Shown: in pieces, positions 34,651 to 44,045 of the stretch
How positions within the stretch are numbered: the stretch's first letter is position 1
How the letters are laid out: each line of letters starts with the position of its first letter
Assembly (NCBI GenBank): GCA_965221075.1
Contig: OZ244865.1
Span: forward strand, 1,240,001 to 1,304,000
Length of the DNA: 64,000 nucleotides
Direction: 5' to 3'
DNA from: UBA2970 sp965221075
GTDB lineage: Bacteria; Verrucomicrobiota; Verrucomicrobiia; Limisphaerales; AAA164-E04
Made by a program: the position numbers and the translations under genes
Notes under the pieces: model-generated
The model's input: the letters and a program-made list of their open reading frames with translations, nothing else
Told to the model about the DNA's origin: nothing
The model's database searches: none

Positions 34651-36255
34651 TCACCCCAGCTTCCGGCCGGTCCTCTCCCCGTCCACCAGCCTCTGGATCC
34701 CCAGGGGATTGCCGTTCTTGAGCTCGGGCGGAAGGATCTCGTCGGGGGCGTTCTGGTAGCAGAACGGCCGCACGAAGCGCCGGATCGAGAGGGTGCCCAC
34801 CGAGGTGGAGCGCCCTCCGTCGCTGGTCGAGGGCCAGGGGCCGCCGTGGACCATCGAATGGCAGACCTCCACCCCGGTGGGGAATCCGCCGAAGAGCAGG
34901 CGCCCGACCTTCTGCTGCAGGATCCCGACGAGGGGATCGGCCTCCAGCAGGTCCAGGGAGGTGGAGTGGATGGTGGCGGTGAGCTGCCCCTCGAGGCTGC
35001 GGGCCGCTTGCAGCAGCTCCTCGGTGTCCTTCCAGGCGACCAGCAGCGAGGCGGGGCCGAAGGCCTCCTGCTGCAGCATCCTGTCCTTCAGGAAGTCCTC
35101 GGCGCTCACCTCGAAGAGGGCCGGCCCCATCTGGCACTGGCCTTCCATGCCCCTGGAGCGGTGGTGGACCGTGACTCCCTGTCCGCCCCTGAGGGCCAGG
35201 CGGTTGGTCGCGGCGTGGTAGGAGGCGGCGATGCCGGCGTTGAGGGCGTGGCCCTGGGGCGCCTGGGCCAGGCGTTCCGCCAGGTCCCGGACGAAGGCCT
35301 GGGAGCGGGCCCCCCGGGGAAGGAACACCAGGCCCGGATTGGTGCAGAACTGGCCCAGCCCCAGGGTGATGGAGCCCGCCAGGCCTTCGGCGATCCGGGC
35401 GCCGTCCTGCCTGAGCGCGTGCTCGAACAGGAACACCGGATTGATGCTGCTCATCTCGGCGAACACGGGGATGGGGGTCTCCCGCTGTGAAGCCGCCTTC
35501 ATCAGGGCGGCGCCCCCCCTGCGCGAGCCGGTGAAGCCCACCGCCTGCACCTGGGGCTGCAGCGCCAGGGCCGTGCCGATGCCCTGCCCCGAGCCGTAGA
35601 CCAGGGAGAAGGTCCCGGGGGGAAGCTGGCAGTCGGAGGCCGCCTTCTGGATGGCCCGTCCCGCGATCTCCGCCACTCCCGGATGCGAGCGGTGGGCCTT
35701 GACGATCACCGGGTTGCCCGCCGCCAGGGCCGCCGCGGTGTCGCCTCCGGCGACCGAGAAGGCCAGGGGGAAGTTGCTTGCGCAGAAGACCACCACCGGC
35801 CCGATGGGGGAGAGCATGGAGCGGATGTCGGGCCGTGGCAGGGGCCTGCGCTGCGGCTGGGCCGTCTCGATGCGGGCGTCCACCCAGGAGCCTTCCTCCA
35901 GCAGCGCCGCGAACATGCGCAGCTGGCCCATGGTGCGGGCCAGCTCTCCCCGCACCCTGGCCTCGGGAAGCGCGGTCTCCTGGGGCATCCGCTCGACCAG
36001 ATCGCCGGTGGCTTCCTCCAGGCGATCGGCGGCCAGGTGCAGGAAGGAGGCCCGGTCGTAGGCGGAACGCTTGCGGTACTCAATGAAGGCGCTCCAGGCC
36101 TGCTGGGCGATGGCTCCGGCCGAGGCTGGATCCACGCAGCTGTACTCGGGGGCCAGCTCCTGTCCGGTGGCGGGATCGACCGCCGAAAGCCTCTCCGGGA
36201 CCGTTTCCAGCTCGACCCCTTCCACCAGCGAACGCCCCTCCAGCCTGATCTTCAT
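34651..36255 (-). CDS. Aldehyde dehydrogenase, ketoglutarate-semialdehyde type
   Basis: The 534-residue protein starts at ATG 36255 (MKIRLEGRSLVEG); the long frame further upstream is antisense to the propeller gene. It has the aldehyde dehydrogenase fold with the nucleotide-binding stretch PVVVFCASNFPLAFSV near residue 152, the catalytic glutamate in PIPVFAEMSSINPVF near 262 and the catalytic cysteine in GLGQFCTNPG near 302. Closest resemblance is to the NADP-dependent 2,5-dioxopentanoate (alpha-ketoglutarate semialdehyde) dehydrogenases, which end pentose, hexarate or hydroxyproline breakdown. No other gene of such a pathway is adjacent, so the substrate is inferred from family only. It converges on tRNA-Asn with 3 bases between. 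Confidence 0.87.
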   Translation of the reverse strand: MKIRLEGRSLVEGVELETVPERLSAVDPATGQELAPEYSCVDPASAGAIAQQAWSAFIEYRKRSAYDRASFLHLAADRLEEATGDLVERMPQETALPEARVRGELARTMGQLRMFAALLEEGSWVDARIETAQPQRRPLPRPDIRSMLSPIGPVVVFCASNFPLAFSVAGGDTAAALAAGNPVIVKAHRSHPGVAEIAGRAIQKAASDCQLPPGTFSLVYGSGQGIGTALALQPQVQAVGFTGSRRGGAALMKAASQRETPIPVFAEMSSINPVFLFEHALRQDGARIAEGLAGSITLGLGQFCTNPGLVFLPRGARSQAFVRDLAERLAQAPQGHALNAGIAASYHAATNRLALRGGQGVTVHHRSRGMEGQCQMGPALFEVSAEDFLKDRMLQQEAFGPASLLVAWKDTEELLQAARSLEGQLTATIHSTSLDLLEADPLVGILQQKVGRLLFGGFPTGVEVCHSMVHGGPWPSTSDGGRSTSVGTLSIRRFVRPFCYQNAPDEILPPELKNGNPLGIQRLVDGERTGRKLG

Positions 36256-36412
36256 CCGATTCGGTGCGGCCACTTTAGACCTGGATTCCCGCGGAAGGAA
36301 ACCGCGAATTGCCCTGGGCGGAGCGACGCCCGGAACCATGCTTGCCCGCTGCCCTGAGGCGGCCGGATCGTTGCCTTGCGGAGCCGTCTCCAGCCGCCTA
36401 GCTTCGCGCCCG

Positions 36413-37645
36413 ATGCGCCTCCTTCCGATGCTCTTCCTGGCGGCCCTCCCGCCCCTGTCCGCTTCCGACTGGCCCTGCTTCCGAGGCCCCAGGGGAGAGG
36501 GCAAGGCGCCCGGATCCGATCCGCCCGTCGAATGGTCCCGCACGGAGAACGTCGTCTGGAGCCGGGCGCTGAGCGGGCACGGCTGGTCCTCGCCGGTGGT
36601 GAGCCAGGATCGGATCTTCCTCACCTCCGCCCTGGTGGACGAGGAGGGCCTGCCCATAACTCTCCAGGTCGCCTGCCTCGACGCTCCGAGCGGAGAGACG
36701 CTCTGGATCCGGGACGTCCTGGAGCCGGGGGAAGGCACCTCCAAGCACGGGAAGAACAGCCACGCCAGTCCCACCCCGGTGGTGGAGGAAGGCAGGGTCT
36801 ACGCCCATTTCGGCCACTACGGCACCGTCTGCCTCGACGTCGGGGGCCGGCTCCTCTGGAGGCAGACGTCTCTGGGCTACCAGCCGGTGCACGGCAACGG
36901 AAGCTCTCCGCTGCTGGTCGGCTCCCGGCTGATCTTCAGCGCCGACGGGCGCAGGGAGCCCTCGCTGATCGCCCTCGACGCCGGCACCGGACGGCTGCTC
37001 TGGAAGAAGGAGCGGAGCACGGACGCCGAGCGGAAGTTCTCCTTCTCGACCCCCACCGCGGTCGATGTCGGGGGAAGCCTTGAGGTGGTCAGCCCGGCGA
37101 GCGGCGCGGTCTTCGGCTACCATCCCGAGTCGGGAAGGGAGCTGTGGCGGGTCGGCTACGGCCAGGGATACTCGGTGGTCCCACGCCCGGTGGCCGCCCA
37201 CGGCCACGTCTACGTGGCCACCGGCTTCGACCGTCCCCGTCTGCTGGCCATCCGCACCGGGGGCCGCGGCGACCTCACCGGCACCCACATCTCCTGGAGC
37301 ACGGCCCGCAGCGTGCCCAAGACCCCCTCGGTCCTGGCCCATCGCAACGAGATATACTTCGTTTCGGACGGAGGGATAGCCAGCTGCGTCGACGCTCTCT
37401 CCGGAGAGATTCACTGGCAGGAGCGCATCAACGGCAACGTCTCGGCCTCTCCGGTGCTGGCCGGGGACCGGATCTACATCGCCACGGAGGAGGGGGACGT
37501 GGCTGTGGTCCGGGCCGCCACCCGCTTCGAGATCCTGGCCCGCAACGAGATGGGAGAGCGCATCTTCGCCACCCCCGCGATCACCGGGGACGCGCTGATC
37601 GTCCGCACCGAGGGCCGGCTCTACCGCATCGAGAGGCCGTCGTGA
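36413..37645 (+). CDS. Secreted PQQ-type beta-propeller protein
   Basis: The 410-residue protein starts at ATG 36413 with a signal peptide (MRLLPMLFLAALPPLSASDW). The rest is a series of PQQ-like beta-propeller blades, each with a VxALDAxTGxxLW-type strand (for instance LIALDAGTGRLLWKKE near residue 184, and CVDALSGEIHWQE near 325). Such PVC proteins (often annotated outer-membrane protein assembly factor BamB-like or serine/threonine kinase-related) bind no proven cofactor. The opening WPCFRGPRGEGKAPG is typical for the Verrucomicrobiota and Planctomycetes set. Its stop overlaps the sulfatase start by 4 bases, so the two are translated together. Confidence 0.85.
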   Translation: MRLLPMLFLAALPPLSASDWPCFRGPRGEGKAPGSDPPVEWSRTENVVWSRALSGHGWSSPVVSQDRIFLTSALVDEEGLPITLQVACLDAPSGETLWIRDVLEPGEGTSKHGKNSHASPTPVVEEGRVYAHFGHYGTVCLDVGGRLLWRQTSLGYQPVHGNGSSPLLVGSRLIFSADGRREPSLIALDAGTGRLLWKKERSTDAERKFSFSTPTAVDVGGSLEVVSPASGAVFGYHPESGRELWRVGYGQGYSVVPRPVAAHGHVYVATGFDRPRLLAIRTGGRGDLTGTHISWSTARSVPKTPSVLAHRNEIYFVSDGGIASCVDALSGEIHWQERINGNVSASPVLAGDRIYIATEEGDVAVVRAATRFEILARNEMGERIFATPAITGDALIVRTEGRLYRIERPS

Positions 37646-39096
37646 GGGCCTGGCTGATCCTCGCCTGCCTCCCGCTGGCCCTCGCCATGGCCCGGGAGGC
37701 CTCCCAGCGCCCCAACCTGGTCCTTCTGCTCACCGACGACCAGACCACCTGGAGCATGGGGTGCTACGGCGCTCCCGAAGCGAGGACCCCGCAGATGGAC
37801 CGTCTGGGCGCCGAGGGCCTGGTGTTCGACCGCCACTACGTCTCCACCGCCATATGCATGGCCAGCCGGGCCAGCATCATGACCGGAATGTACGAGTACC
37901 GCACCGGATGCAACTTCGAGCACGGCCCCCTGCTGCAGCGCCATTGGCGCAGATCCTATCCGGTGCTGCTGCGGCAGGCCGGATTCCGGACCGCCTTCGC
38001 CGGCAAGTTCGGCTTCGAGGTGGCCAGGGCCCCGGGAACGCGGGGGATCCTGCCCAGCGGGGATTTCGACCGGTGGGGGGGCGGCCCCGGGCAGACCTGG
38101 TACGAGACGGCGAGGAACGAGTCCATGAAGGACTACGCCGAGGAATATCCCCACTCCACACGGGCCTACGGGGCTTTCGGAAGAGACTTCATCGCCGAGA
38201 GCGCACGGCTGGGCACGCCCTTCTGCCTGTCGATCAGCTTCAAGGCGCCGCACCGGCCGGTGGCTCCCGATCCCGAGTACGACCACGTCTTCGAGGGGAC
38301 GTCCTTCACCCGCCCTCCCAACTTCGGTAGGGAGAACGGCAGGCACTTCTCCCGTCAGAGCAGGCAGGGGAGGCAGTACGTGCGCCATGCCGAATGGGGC
38401 TACCAGGACGACTACGACCGGGTGATGGCCCTCTACCACCAGCAGGTCCACGCGGTGGACGTGGCGCTGGGCATGATCCGCCGGGCCCTGGAGGAGGCCG
38501 GAGTGGCCGAAAGGACGGTGATCGTGTTCACCTCGGACAACGGCTTCCTGTGCGGCTCCCACGGCTACGGCTCGAAGGTGCTGCCCTACGAGGAGTCCTC
38601 CCGGGTGCCTCTCGTCGTGCACGATCCCCGCCGCCCGGGTGGACGCCGAATCGGCGAGCTGACCGGCAACGTGGATCTGGCACCCACCCTGCTGGAACTG
38701 GCCGGGGCGGAGATTCCGGAGGGCATGGACGGGCGCAGCCTGGTCCCGCTGCTGGAGGATCCGGGAGTCCCGGTCCGGGACCATCTCCCCCTGATCAACG
38801 TGTGGGGACCCGCGCCGGTCCACAGCCTCTCGGTGGTCACCCGGGATTGGAAGTACGTATACTGGCCCTACGGGGCCGGCGACTTCCAGCCCGCCGAGGA
38901 GCTCTACTCCCTGGCCCTCGATCCCTGGGAGCTGGCCAACCTGGCCGCCGATCCCGCCCATCGGGACTCCCTGGACATTCTGCGCCAGATCTACGATCGC
39001 CAGGTGGAGGACTGGAAGGCCCGGGCCGTCCCCTACCACCGCTACGCCCCGTTCGGGCGGATCTTCGACCGGAGCCTTCCCTGGAGCGCCAAGTAG
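37642..39096 (+). CDS. Secreted sulfatase (C-x-A-x-R active site)
   Basis: The 484-residue type I sulfatase starts at GTG 37642 inside the preceding stop codon. A signal peptide (MRAWLILACLPLALA with GTG read as M) leads to the metal-site motif LLLTDDQ near residue 28-34. The formylglycine precursor is C72 in ICMASRAS, with alanine where proline is more common. Further features are GKFGF and the C-terminal metal site FTSDNGFL near 295. It hydrolyses sulfate esters, probably of polysaccharides, in the periplasm or outside the cell. Activation of C72 needs a formylglycine-generating enzyme or an anaerobic maturase, neither of which I find in the window. Confidence 0.9.
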   Translation: MRAWLILACLPLALAMAREASQRPNLVLLLTDDQTTWSMGCYGAPEARTPQMDRLGAEGLVFDRHYVSTAICMASRASIMTGMYEYRTGCNFEHGPLLQRHWRRSYPVLLRQAGFRTAFAGKFGFEVARAPGTRGILPSGDFDRWGGGPGQTWYETARNESMKDYAEEYPHSTRAYGAFGRDFIAESARLGTPFCLSISFKAPHRPVAPDPEYDHVFEGTSFTRPPNFGRENGRHFSRQSRQGRQYVRHAEWGYQDDYDRVMALYHQQVHAVDVALGMIRRALEEAGVAERTVIVFTSDNGFLCGSHGYGSKVLPYEESSRVPLVVHDPRRPGGRRIGELTGNVDLAPTLLELAGAEIPEGMDGRSLVPLLEDPGVPVRDHLPLINVWGPAPVHSLSVVTRDWKYVYWPYGAGDFQPAEELYSLALDPWELANLAADPAHRDSLDILRQIYDRQVEDWKARAVPYHRYAPFGRIFDRSLPWSAK

Positions 39097-39780
39097 CCGT
39101 TCCTCCCTGCGTTCCGCTTTCCTTCCGGGCCTCCCGGCAACCGGCAAGCGGAGGTGTCGAGGCGCCGGCGTTGCCAGCAGCTGCCTAGCCGCGCTGGCGA
39201 AGCCTGGATTGGCCAGCCCCATCCGTGTCCAGCCGAAGACGCCCGTCCCATTGGCCGGGTTCCGTTCCTCCCCGATGGTCCGCTGAATGTCAGCGAAAGG
39301 GATTCCTTATGCGCTTCGGTGAAGGAGAAGCCGCCTTTGCCGCCTTGGAAGGCTGCAACGGGGAGCTCGACGAACGGTCCTCGTGAGGCTATCTGCACGG
39401 GGACTGGCCGGACATTGGCGCTGGTGCCACGCCGATCGGACAACCCGTCGAAAACCATGGACCGGAAGGCCCTTGAAGCCCGCTGGCCTCACGCATGGGC
39501 CAGACCTGCATCGCAGAGCGGCGATGTCTAGGCGTTGCCGCTGGAGCAGCCTGTGTGGCGCTCAATCATCGGCTGGGTCCGGCGCAGCCTTGCATGCAAC
39601 ACGCCGAGGCAGCGCCAGGCGAAGAATGCGGAAGCGTTCGGATATCCCAATTGAAGCAATCGATCCAGGCCGCTCCAGGAGTTTGCCGGGTAATCAGGCA
39701 GCCGAGCAACGGGTCCGAAATAGCCGCTTGGGACAGGAAAAACCGGCAATATGCGGCTTCGGACGCTGCGAAGGCTCGGG
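39097..39780. other. Gene-free stretch
   Basis: 684 bases with lower GC than the flanking genes and several short overlapping frames, none with a recognisable protein. It ends at an IS630 relic, so it may be old insertion-sequence debris. Confidence 0.4.
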
Positions 39781-39981
39781 TCAACCCGCTCCTTGAAGTA
39801 GCCAACGCACTTCTTCTTGTGGCCTGGCAACTGCATGTCGTGCCCTTGCACGCTTGAAAATCGCCAGGATGTCTTCGCCCTTGGCAACCCGCCTGAAGGG
39901 CTTGGGATCGGCGTTGTGCTCCGCCAGGTCCCGCATGATCGCTCCCTTCAGTTATCCATGCATGTTGGAAGCGGGCTCCTA
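39781..39981 (-). pseudogene. IS630-type transposase C-terminal relic, copy 1
   Basis: The minus strand encodes LAEHNADPKPFRRVAKGE then DILAIFKRARAR, the characteristic end of IS630-family transposases. The open part runs from ATG 39936 to the stop at 39781 (51 codons), and nothing of the catalytic DDE part remains. About 140 bases (39839-39981) are repeated at 42963-43103. Both copies begin at a CTAG that contains the stop codon of the gene before them; IS630 is known to target CTAG. Within the relic GCCCTT/AAGGGC could form a hairpin and serve as terminator for the preceding gene. Confidence 0.65.
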
Positions 39982-42870
39982 GGGCACCGCCCGGACGAAC
40001 CTGGCTCCGTCTCCGGCGGGCAGGGAGAAGGAGGGAGGGACCGCTCCGGCGATCGGCGTCCAGGGGCCGGTCACCGCGTCGGCCTGCTCCAGGGCCCGTC
40101 CGGACCATTCGATCACCAGGCTGCCCCGGGAGAGCGAAACGGCGGCGATCCCCGCCGGTCCTGCGGCGGCGGAGCCTCCGGTCACCAGGGCGTTGTCGAA
40201 GAGCCCGATGGTCTGGTTGCCCACGATGTCGCCTTCGGCGTCGCTGGGGCCGATGTCGTCGGCGTAGGCACCGATGCCGAAGGCGATGTCCTCGGCGTGG
40301 GGGAAGGGCAGCCGGGGTCCCGGGACTCCGTCGAGGTAGAGACGGGCGGTGGCGCCGTCGAGGACCATCGAGACCAGGTGGCTGCCCCGGTCGTCGAAGG
40401 CTTCGCCGTCGAAGGCGGGGATGTTGATCCCGTCTCCCGAGATCTCGTTTTCGTCGGCTCCCCCGCTCCAGTTGTACCGCCAACCGAAGTCGCGGCCGTC
40501 GTGGGTGGTGTGGTCGGAGAAGAAGATGTACTGGTCTCCGCTGCGGGCCCAGATTCCGGTCCGGCTCTCGGAGCTGGCCCCGGCGGCCAGGACGAAGTCC
40601 ACCAGGCTGCGCTCGACGGAGAAGGTGAGGGGCTCGGAATCGGAGGCGGAGAAGGTCTCTCTGGTGAACGCCGCCAGGCCCGGCCACAGGGGAGCCTCCA
40701 CCTCGACGTGGATGCGCAGGCGCCCGTCGGCCAGGCTCACCGAGGAGTCGGGCCCGGGCTTGGCCCTTCCGCTCTGGTTGAAGGAGGCGGACTCGACCTG
40801 CCAGAGGCCGGCGTCGAGCTGCGTTCCGTCGAAGCCGTCGGAGAGGAGAACCTCGGGACGGGGGTGCACGCGGAGATCGGCGGGAGGCCCGAGGCATGTC
40901 CCGTCCAGGCCGCCGGAGAGGGAGAAGACGGCGCTTCCGATCCCCCTGGGCTCGATCGCCACCGTCCGGGACCGGGGCGAACCGGCCGGGAAGACCAGAT
41001 TCAGGGAGCCGCCGGTGGCTCCCGCAGGGACCGCCACGGAGGGGTCGCTGGAGGCCAGGGCCACCCTGACCTCCCGGTTGGCGGCCAGCCGGGGAACGCT
41101 CACCGTCATCTCCCCGCTCTGACCCAGGGTGATCGAGGGAGTGGGGGACTCCAGCCGGATGCAGGGCAGGGCGTAGGAGACCGATGCGTTGGCGAACCGG
41201 GCGAGCACGTAGTCGCCCTTGGACTGCCCGTAGGCCCCGACGGCGAAGTGGATGCCGCTGGAAACGGGGAACGGAAACCGGCCTCCCGGAACGCCGTCAA
41301 GAAACACCTCGACCATGCTGCCGTCGGCGACCAGCCCGAGCCGGTAGGTGCCATTGCTGTCCATCCCCGAGAAGGCGGGGATCACCGTGCCGGTCCTGCT
41401 GAGCCAGCCGGGGCTGACGTTGACCTGCCAGGTGGCCGCTCCCGCATGCCAGGTGGCCGCTCCCGAATCGATACCGTCCTTGTACTGCTGCGAGAGGAAC
41501 ACGTAGTGGGATCGGTCGGCGTTGGAGAGGAAGATCCCCGAGCGGGAGGTGCCGTCGGCCTCCACCGAAACGCGGTCTACCTCGGCCACCAGGTTGATGT
41601 CGGGAGTCGCCAGGAACGAGTCCCGCAGGGGCGATACCGAGACTCCGCCCCAGGAGTTGGTGGTGTTCCACTCGATCCTCAGCCTCCTCAGCTCTTGGTG
41701 CCCAGGTCTTCTTCCGATCTCCCAGTCCAGCCAGTAGGGCCAGTAGGGCCAGTAGGGCCAGTGGGAGGTCTCAAGCATCCAGTCGCCCAGGGTGTCTCTA
41801 CTTTCTCTCCAGGCGCCGGTATTGAACGAGAGGACCTCGCCGAACCGTTCCAGGACGGTGACCCTGACGGTCCCAGCGGCGTCCAGATCGGAGCTCGACA
41901 GGGAGAGCTGGGTGGAGCCGGCCGAGAGGCCGTCGATGGGCACCTTCATCGACTCGGGCCCCCCTGCAGGAAACACGATCGAAAGGCGCCTTTCCAGGGA
42001 TCCGGAGGCCGTAGCGATGCGAGGGTCGCCGCTGTCCAGATGCACGGTCACCGGGGTTTCGGCGTTGGCCCCCTTCGGCAGGGCGACGGTGACCTCGCCG
42101 GGAGGCGCCCCGGCCATCAGGACCAGCTCGGTCTCGGTGAAGGAGGCTCTTTCTAATCGCTCGATCCTCAGGTTGTCCCAGACGGTCTCGGCAGTGTCGG
42201 TGTTGGTCCGGGCGTGTGAGCCGAAGTGGAAGAGCACCGGCGAGAAGGGGAACTCCACCTCGGTGCCCAGCTCGCCGTCCAGGTAGAGCTTCACCGTCAA
42301 GCCGTCCGCCACCATGCTCATGGTATGGAGCAGCCCGTCGTCCTTCCCGTCGAAGGCTCCGATTCTGAGGCCTGCCCCGGTGAGTATGTTCCTGGGCTCC
42401 CGGATGTTGCTGTTGTAGCGCCAGCCTCTTCTCCAGACGTCTGCGAAGAGGATGTAGCTGGACTCGGTCTCGTCGAAGATCCACAGGGCGCTGCGGGCGC
42501 CGGCTCCCTGCCCTGCCTCCTTTACCCGGTCGATGTGCAGTGCGACTGGCGAGCCCTCGGTGGCCTCGAAGCTCTCCTTGATGCGCAGGGCGCTGCCCGG
42601 CCACTGAGTAGTGGCGCTCGCGAAGCGCATCACGCCGTCGCCCGGCTCGATGTGGATGGCGCCCTCGCCTCCCTCGAAGAAGGACTCGACCGGCGCGTAA
42701 CGGTCGGAATCGATGGCGTTGGAGGAGAAGTCGTCCTCGAAGAGCACCTTCGCCGACTGAGGAAGGGCCTGTCCGGCGAGGGAAAGGAAAGCTAGTAGCG
42801 ACAGCAGCTGGAGGAGGAAGTCGGTCTTCCGGGGAATGGCGGATCCTGGAAGGAGAGCACGGGTGTTCAT
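39979..42870 (-). CDS. Large secreted protein with three lectin-like modules
   Basis: The 963-residue protein starts at ATG 42870, giving a signal peptide (DFLLQLLSLLAFLSLAGQA, residues 16-34). Three related concanavalin/LamG-like modules follow, at about 45-205, 285-490 and 575-830, each with a W/F-rich core and a GLTVKLYLDG- or GATARLYLDG-type strand. Between them are two beta-sandwich linkers (about 205-280, 490-570) sharing an IVFPAG motif. The last 50 residues (LVIEWSG, GPWTPI, FVRAV) match a C-terminal module common on Verrucomicrobiota exported proteins. No catalytic site is recognised; binding of carbohydrate or surface attachment is inferred. In-frame tandem duplications occur at 41426-41466 and 41731-41757. 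IS630 relics flank the gene on both sides. Confidence 0.7.
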   Translation of the reverse strand: MNTRALLPGSAIPRKTDFLLQLLSLLAFLSLAGQALPQSAKVLFEDDFSSNAIDSDRYAPVESFFEGGEGAIHIEPGDGVMRFASATTQWPGSALRIKESFEATEGSPVALHIDRVKEAGQGAGARSALWIFDETESSYILFADVWRRGWRYNSNIREPRNILTGAGLRIGAFDGKDDGLLHTMSMVADGLTVKLYLDGELGTEVEFPFSPVLFHFGSHARTNTDTAETVWDNLRIERLERASFTETELVLMAGAPPGEVTVALPKGANAETPVTVHLDSGDPRIATASGSLERRLSIVFPAGGPESMKVPIDGLSAGSTQLSLSSSDLDAAGTVRVTVLERFGEVLSFNTGAWRESRDTLGDWMLETSHWPYWPYWPYWLDWEIGRRPGHQELRRLRIEWNTTNSWGGVSVSPLRDSFLATPDINLVAEVDRVSVEADGTSRSGIFLSNADRSHYVFLSQQYKDGIDSGAATWHAGAATWQVNVSPGWLSRTGTVIPAFSGMDSNGTYRLGLVADGSMVEVFLDGVPGGRFPFPVSSGIHFAVGAYGQSKGDYVLARFANASVSYALPCIRLESPTPSITLGQSGEMTVSVPRLAANREVRVALASSDPSVAVPAGATGGSLNLVFPAGSPRSRTVAIEPRGIGSAVFSLSGGLDGTCLGPPADLRVHPRPEVLLSDGFDGTQLDAGLWQVESASFNQSGRAKPGPDSSVSLADGRLRIHVEVEAPLWPGLAAFTRETFSASDSEPLTFSVERSLVDFVLAAGASSESRTGIWARSGDQYIFFSDHTTHDGRDFGWRYNWSGGADENEISGDGINIPAFDGEAFDDRGSHLVSMVLDGATARLYLDGVPGPRLPFPHAEDIAFGIGAYADDIGPSDAEGDIVGNQTIGLFDNALVTGGSAAAGPAGIAAVSLSRGSLVIEWSGRALEQADAVTGPWTPIAGAVPPSFSLPAGDGARFVRAVP
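41426..41466. repeat. 21-bp in-frame tandem duplication
   Basis: TGCCAGGTGGCCGCTCCCG begins two consecutive 21-base units, giving a repeated GAATW-x-x peptide in the secreted protein. Confidence 0.8.
41731..41757. repeat. 9-bp tandem repeat (WPY)3
   Basis: Three perfect CCAGTAGGG units, with a fourth partial unit (CCAGTGGGA), encode WPYWPYWPYW on the minus strand. The period keeps the frame, so unit gain or loss would vary protein length without breaking it. Confidence 0.85.
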
Positions 42871-42961
42871 CGCAATCTGCTGATTGTAGGATTGTGGGGG
42901 AGGCTGGTGTCCTCCGAGCGATTTGGATTGGTTGAACTCTTGCGGCCTGGGATTCTGCGAG

Positions 42962-43103
42962 ACGTGCCCTTGCACGCTTGAAAATCGCCAGAATGTCTTC
43001 GCCCTTAGGGGCCCCCTAAGAGCTAGGGATCGGCGTTGTGCTCTGCCAGGCGCCGCATGATTGCGCTCTTAAGTTGTCAACGCATGTTAGAAGCAGGACG
43101 CTA
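42962..43103 (-). pseudogene. IS630-type transposase C-terminal relic, copy 2
   Basis: Second copy of the relic found at 39781-39981, here more decayed: the minus strand reads MRRLAEHNADP then a stop (CCCTAG) where copy 1 has PKPF. It starts at the CTAG of the prepilin stop codon. The palindrome CTTAGGGG C CCCCTAAG (43002-43018 region) falls at the position of the copy-1 hairpin and may terminate prepilin transcription. Confidence 0.6.
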
Positions 43104-43958
43104 GAGACCGACAGAGGTATGGAAGAGGCGGTGCTTGTAGTTGCGAGCCACCCATTGAAAGTCGGGATTGTCCAGGTTTCCTCCCTGCCAGTAAAAGCTG
43201 CCCTGCCCGTTGGCCGATCGGCGGGCCGCCTCGATGGTCCTCTCGTCGGACCAGACCTTTTGAACTGCATGGCCGTCGGCAAAGGAGAAGCTGCTGATGT
43301 TGCCATGGAAGATGGCGAAGGGATCGACCCAGCCCCAGGATCCTCCCCCGGAGCTCTGCACATTGATCACCCAGGTCCCCCGGTTGAACTGCCGTGGGTC
43401 GGCCTCCTCGACGAACACCATGGCTGCGGAAGGACCGTAGACTTCGCTGTCCCTCACGTAGGGAGGCTGGGCCCCTCCCTGCCATCCGCCTCCGTTCATG
43501 CCGTTCGCCTTGGAGTAGCTAACGTAGGCCCAGCCCTGCCCGGGTTTGCGCAGCTTGGTCCTCAGGTCTCCGGCGCAGTGGTAGGAGTTGAGCGCCTTGG
43601 CATAGGGATATATCGCTGAGAGCTTCAGGCCGTTTTCCACGTTGCGCTGCGCAACTTCCTTGCTCATTCCAGCCGTGGGCTCCTGGAAGTTTCCGTTGTC
43701 GTTGTGGGGACCCCTCCAGAAGCCTCCCGCCGGATTGCCGGCGGTGGCGAGCATCTTGTGATCGTTGTCTCCGTTGTACATCACGAAGGCCAGGATCAGC
43801 TGCTTCTGGTTGTTGAGGCAGTTGGCGCCGATGGCCTTCAGCTTGGCCTTGCTGAGGGCGGGCAGGAGCATGCCTGCCAGGATGGCGATGATGGCGATGA
43901 CCACCAGCAGCTCGATGAGGGTGAAACCGGAGCCGCGTCTCTCTGTATGGATCTTCAT
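43101..43958 (-). CDS. Prepilin-type (type II secretion pseudopilin-like) protein
   Basis: The 285-residue protein starts with a type III signal: a basic leader, glycine, then FTLIELLVVIAIIAILAG from about residue 12, the site for prepilin peptidase. It is followed by LLPALSKAKLKA and CLNNQKQLILAFVMYNGDN, the standard set in Verrucomicrobiota and Planctomycetes exported proteins. A C-terminal SFSFADGH motif near residue 228 is also typical. These proteins exist in dozens of copies per genome and are thought to be pseudopilins or surface proteins, with functions unknown. A promoter with consensus TTGACA precedes it. Confidence 0.88.
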   Translation of the reverse strand: MKIHTERRGSGFTLIELLVVIAIIAILAGMLLPALSKAKLKAIGANCLNNQKQLILAFVMYNGDNDHKMLATAGNPAGGFWRGPHNDNGNFQEPTAGMSKEVAQRNVENGLKLSAIYPYAKALNSYHCAGDLRTKLRKPGQGWAYVSYSKANGMNGGGWQGGAQPPYVRDSEVYGPSAAMVFVEEADPRQFNRGTWVINVQSSGGGSWGWVDPFAIFHGNISSFSFADGHAVQKVWSDERTIEAARRSANGQGSFYWQGGNLDNPDFQWVARNYKHRLFHTSVGL

Positions 43959-43985
43959 TTCTGAGCGATGCCTTGGACTCCCTGT

Positions 43986-44016
43986 ATTATGAACGCAGCG
44001 CCCGTTGCCGTGTCAA
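43986..44016 (-). promoter_or_regulatory. Promoter of the prepilin gene
   Basis: Minus strand TTGACA (44016-44011) and CATAAT (43991-43986) are separated by 19 bases, slightly long, 27 bases before the ATG. Confidence 0.45.
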
Positions 44017-44045
44017 AAGAAACCGGGCCTGTGCCTTCAAAAGTG

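Noticed and set aside
36256..36774. N-terminal extension of the aldehyde dehydrogenase frame
   Set aside because: The extension is antisense to the propeller gene and the family's N-terminus begins at the ATG at 36255.
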